The notes under the pieces were generated by a model. That model made no database searches, was not told where the DNA came from, and saw only the letters and a list, made by a program, of their open reading frames with translations. Position numbers and translations under genes: made by a program. Source: Chitinophaga niabensis (GTDB taxonomy: Bacteria > Bacteroidota > Bacteroidia > Chitinophagales > Chitinophagaceae). From it: a stretch of 64,000 nucleotides of DNA. The stretch lies in assembly GCF_039545795.1 (NCBI RefSeq), contig NZ_CP154260.1, forward strand, positions 6,081,001 to 6,145,000, in the 5' to 3' direction. Shown here in pieces: positions 62,007-64,000 of this stretch; the stretch's first letter is position 1, and every line of letters begins with the position of its first letter.

Positions 62007-63383
62007 TTACTGCTTCGCCAATGTTTTCTCTATCAATGCTTTCAACTCAGGCTGAGATGGCCTTGGTGCATCTACATTCACAATCTTCCCCTGTTTATCG
62101 AACACCATAAAACGAGGTATGCCGTTGATGCTGTAGAACTTTGCGATATCACTCCAGCCGCTGGCAAAGATCTGCGTGCCGCCGAGTGATTCCTTCTTCA
62201 CAAACTCCTGCCACTTCTCCTTGTCTTTCGCTTCATCTACTGATACACCCAGGAAGAGTACATCCTTTCCATGCATTTCTTCTTCCAGTTTCTTCATATA
62301 CGGGATCTCTGCTTTGCAGGGTCCGCACCAGGTAGCCCAAACATCCACTACTACTACTTTTCCTTTCAGGTCATTAAACGCCACCTGTTTACCGGCAACA
62401 TCAGGATAGCTGAAATTGAATCCTGCTTCGCCTTCCGCGAAGGTGCGTAATGCTTTCTCCGTTTCCATGTAACTGCGCTGCTGTTCTGCAGTAACAAGGT
62501 ATTTTTCTACAGGCGCAATGGCATCGCGGAGATTGCTGAAAGATTTGTAACGGCCCAGGGTGCTGGTGATGTACACCCCTTTCAGGGTATCGTTACAGAA
62601 TTGGGATACGCTCCACTGTAATAGCTCCGCGCCCTTTGCTGTAGGTTTCTGACGGACCAGGCAGAAAGTGGAATACATACTGAGCAGGTGTTCTGTTTCT
62701 CCCCATTGCAACAAGCGGCCATCGCAGTATTTGTTGTCCTGCATGATGCTGTTGTAATATGCAGGATACTGGGAAACTTCCGGATGTTTGGAGCGGGGCG
62801 TGAAAATAAACTGCAGGGCAGTGTACTCTACGTCCGTATCCACAATGAGCTGCATCAATGAATTGAACGCTTTGTTGGGCGTTACCAGCTTTTTCTTGTA
62901 CGCAGCTGCTTTGGGCAGGAATGCATTGAAAGTTGGGAAAAACGTTTCGTAGGTTTCATTGTTCCGGCGCATGAATTCAAAGGCCGGTGCTTTGATCTCA
63001 CGGGAGAGGGTTTCCCATTCCCTCACCAGCCTGCTTTCCGGGGAACCACCCTGTTGCTGCAAGGTGGTGTCAGTAACTTTGAGTTGCAGCTGGTCGCCGG
63101 GTTTCAGGTAAATGCGGTGATAACTTCGTTTAAAGTTATCCGTCACATAATAGAATCCCTCTTTCAATGCCGGTACAGCCAGGGCAAATGCATGTTCCCC
63201 ATTGAGGCGGGTACTGGCATACTCTTTTTTGCGGCCTTCGGCCACATCATACAACAAAATGCTGGTAGCTTTTGCATTGTCCACCTTACCCTGAACGATG
63301 GTAAGTGGTGCGGTTAAGGGCTTCCATGACAATAAGGGGATCATAACGGCTGCCAACAGGAGGCAGCGAGTGGTACGCTTCAT
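62007..63383 (-). CDS. TlpA-like exported thioredoxin-fold protein
   Basis: A 458-residue exported protein (signal MKRTTRCLLLAAVMIPLLSW). The N-terminal part holds a DUF4369-type beta domain ('GKVDNAKATSILLYDVAEG'), then a helical linker, and a C-terminal TlpA-like thioredoxin domain with VWATWCGPCKAEIPYMKKL (Cys353 and Cys356) and the cis-proline in NGIPRFMVFD. Such proteins in Bacteroidota act as periplasmic thiol-disulfide reductants. Unlike most it lacks a lipobox cysteine. Confidence 0.85.
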   Translation of the reverse strand: MKRTTRCLLLAAVMIPLLSWKPLTAPLTIVQGKVDNAKATSILLYDVAEGRKKEYASTRLNGEHAFALAVPALKEGFYYVTDNFKRSYHRIYLKPGDQLQLKVTDTTLQQQGGSPESRLVREWETLSREIKAPAFEFMRRNNETYETFFPTFNAFLPKAAAYKKKLVTPNKAFNSLMQLIVDTDVEYTALQFIFTPRSKHPEVSQYPAYYNSIMQDNKYCDGRLLQWGETEHLLSMYSTFCLVRQKPTAKGAELLQWSVSQFCNDTLKGVYITSTLGRYKSFSNLRDAIAPVEKYLVTAEQQRSYMETEKALRTFAEGEAGFNFSYPDVAGKQVAFNDLKGKVVVVDVWATWCGPCKAEIPYMKKLEEEMHGKDVLFLGVSVDEAKDKEKWQEFVKKESLGGTQIFASGWSDIAKFYSINGIPRFMVFDKQGKIVNVDAPRPSQPELKALIEKTLAKQ

Positions 63384-63540
63384 ACAAACTACATTTTAAT
63401 GGTGGTTGGTTATATTATAATATGCTAAAAATACATCATGGTAGGATAAGAATGCAGGGAATTATGGCCGCCGGTAAAATAATCGGGAAACCGGTCATAA
63501 AATAATCCGTTTTGCGTGGTTTTATTTTATGGCGGCATCC

Positions 63541-63548
63541 TACCTTTG
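63541..63548 (+). promoter_or_regulatory. -7 promoter element of the MFS transporter gene
   Basis: TACCTTTG, exact TAnnTTTG, four bases before the ATG at 63553; implies a leaderless message, or else the start is a later ATG or the box is chance. Confidence 0.45.
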
Positions 63549-63552
63549 CGGC

Positions 63553-64000
63553 ATGGATCAGTCGTCCGGGAAGATTTATACTGTGCAGTTCTGGTTGCTT
63601 TGCATGAGCAATCTGTTGTTTTCGGCCAGCTTTAACATGATGATCCCGGAGTTACCCGCTTACCTCACCAGCCTCGGTGGCGCAGATTACAAAGGATATA
63701 TTATTGGTCTTTTTACCCTCATGGCAGGTTTGAGCCGTCCCTTTTCCGGAAAGCTCACGGACACCATTGGCCGCATTCCCGTGATGGTATTTGGTTCCGT
63801 GGTTTGTGTGATCTGTAGTTTGTTATATCCGCTGGTAAGCTCCGTTGCGGCATTCCTGCTGCTGCGTTTCTTTCATGGTTTCTCTACAGGGTTCAAACCC
63901 ACGGGCACTTCTGCTTATGTGGCAGACATGGTGCCCTTTACCAGGAGGGGGGAAGCAATGGGTGTTGTAGGTTTGTTCAGCACCATCGGACTTTCACTTG
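63553..64000 (+). CDS. MFS transporter, N-terminal part (cut by window edge)
   Basis: The open frame (149 residues in the window) begins MDQSSGKIYTVQFWLLC and shows the first four membrane helices of a major facilitator transporter, with the loop 2-3 motif SGKLTDTIGRIPVMVFGS (related to GxxxDRxGRR) and 'RFFHGFSTGFKPTGTSAYVADMV' in helix 4-5. The related Bacteroidota proteins are drug-efflux-type MFS. An in-frame ATG at 63529 would add eight residues but lies upstream of the promoter box. The rest is outside the window. Confidence 0.85.
   Translation, partial: MDQSSGKIYTVQFWLLCMSNLLFSASFNMMIPELPAYLTSLGGADYKGYIIGLFTLMAGLSRPFSGKLTDTIGRIPVMVFGSVVCVICSLLYPLVSSVAAFLLLRFFHGFSTGFKPTGTSAYVADMVPFTRRGEAMGVVGLFSTIGLSL

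Overview
The window looks like a chromosomal segment of a Bacteroidota bacterium, most likely a Chitinophaga-like member of the Chitinophagaceae. The reasons are a gliding lipoprotein GldH, BatD/BatE proteins, LytS/LytTR-type two-component systems, many Bacteroidota-type small proteins (DUF4834, DUF2007), lipoproteins without sorting complexity, and above all the promoter style: the Bacteroidota -7 element TAnnTTTG occurs in exact form upstream of more than 20 genes. Species assignment is inference from gene content only. No phage, integrase, transposase or CRISPR array was seen.

Layout. 1-9.5 kb: mostly minus strand, with the start of a SixA-like phosphatase, a long PurF homologue, a SurA-like chaperone and the rimP-nusA-infB operon with two terminator-like hairpins inside it. 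9.6-12.1 kb: small membrane proteins, a HAD hydrolase, a CAU-anticodon tRNA and an unknown 186-residue protein. 12.2-16.0 kb: an unusual crossed inverted repeat, a ModE-like DNA-binding gene with damaged-looking ends, and a four-gene copper module (Cys-motif small protein, MbnP-like lipoprotein, MbnH-like diheme cytochrome, outer-membrane protein). 16-25.6 kb: housekeeping and metabolic genes (purU, pheS, 3-hydroxyacyl-CoA dehydrogenase, lpxD, Crp/Fnr, RluE-like). 25.7-34.9 kb: yicC, gldH, a histidine kinase with its OmpR regulator, a LytS/LytTR pair, batE/batD, an SDR and a YjjG nucleotidase. 34.9-35.3 kb is a degenerate tandem-repeat array. 35.3-41.2 kb: a membrane-lipid operon (CPBP protease, DUF2007, cdsA, psd, a Cys-rich secreted peptide), dusB, a NUMOD4/HNH protein and proC. 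41.3-50.2 kb: a complete tripartite RND efflux operon led by two TetR genes, then an AraC regulator and an SDR. 50.2-55.4 kb: aminotransferase, dnaN, a fatty acid hydroxylase-type membrane protein and small lipoprotein/SRPBCC genes. 55.4-61.9 kb: a TPP riboswitch and the thiamine operon thiS-thiC-tenI-like-thiD-thiE-thiG-thiH. 62-64 kb: a TlpA-like thioredoxin lipoprotein-style protein and the start of an MFS transporter.

The most interesting signals are: the MbnP/MbnH copper module outside any methanobactin context; the crossed (pseudoknot-compatible) inverted repeat next to it; the attenuator-like hairpins in the rimP-nusA-infB operon; several genes whose -7 promoter element lies only 4-8 nt from the start codon, implying leaderless or nearly leaderless mRNAs; and two degenerate tandem-repeat arrays in intergenic DNA.
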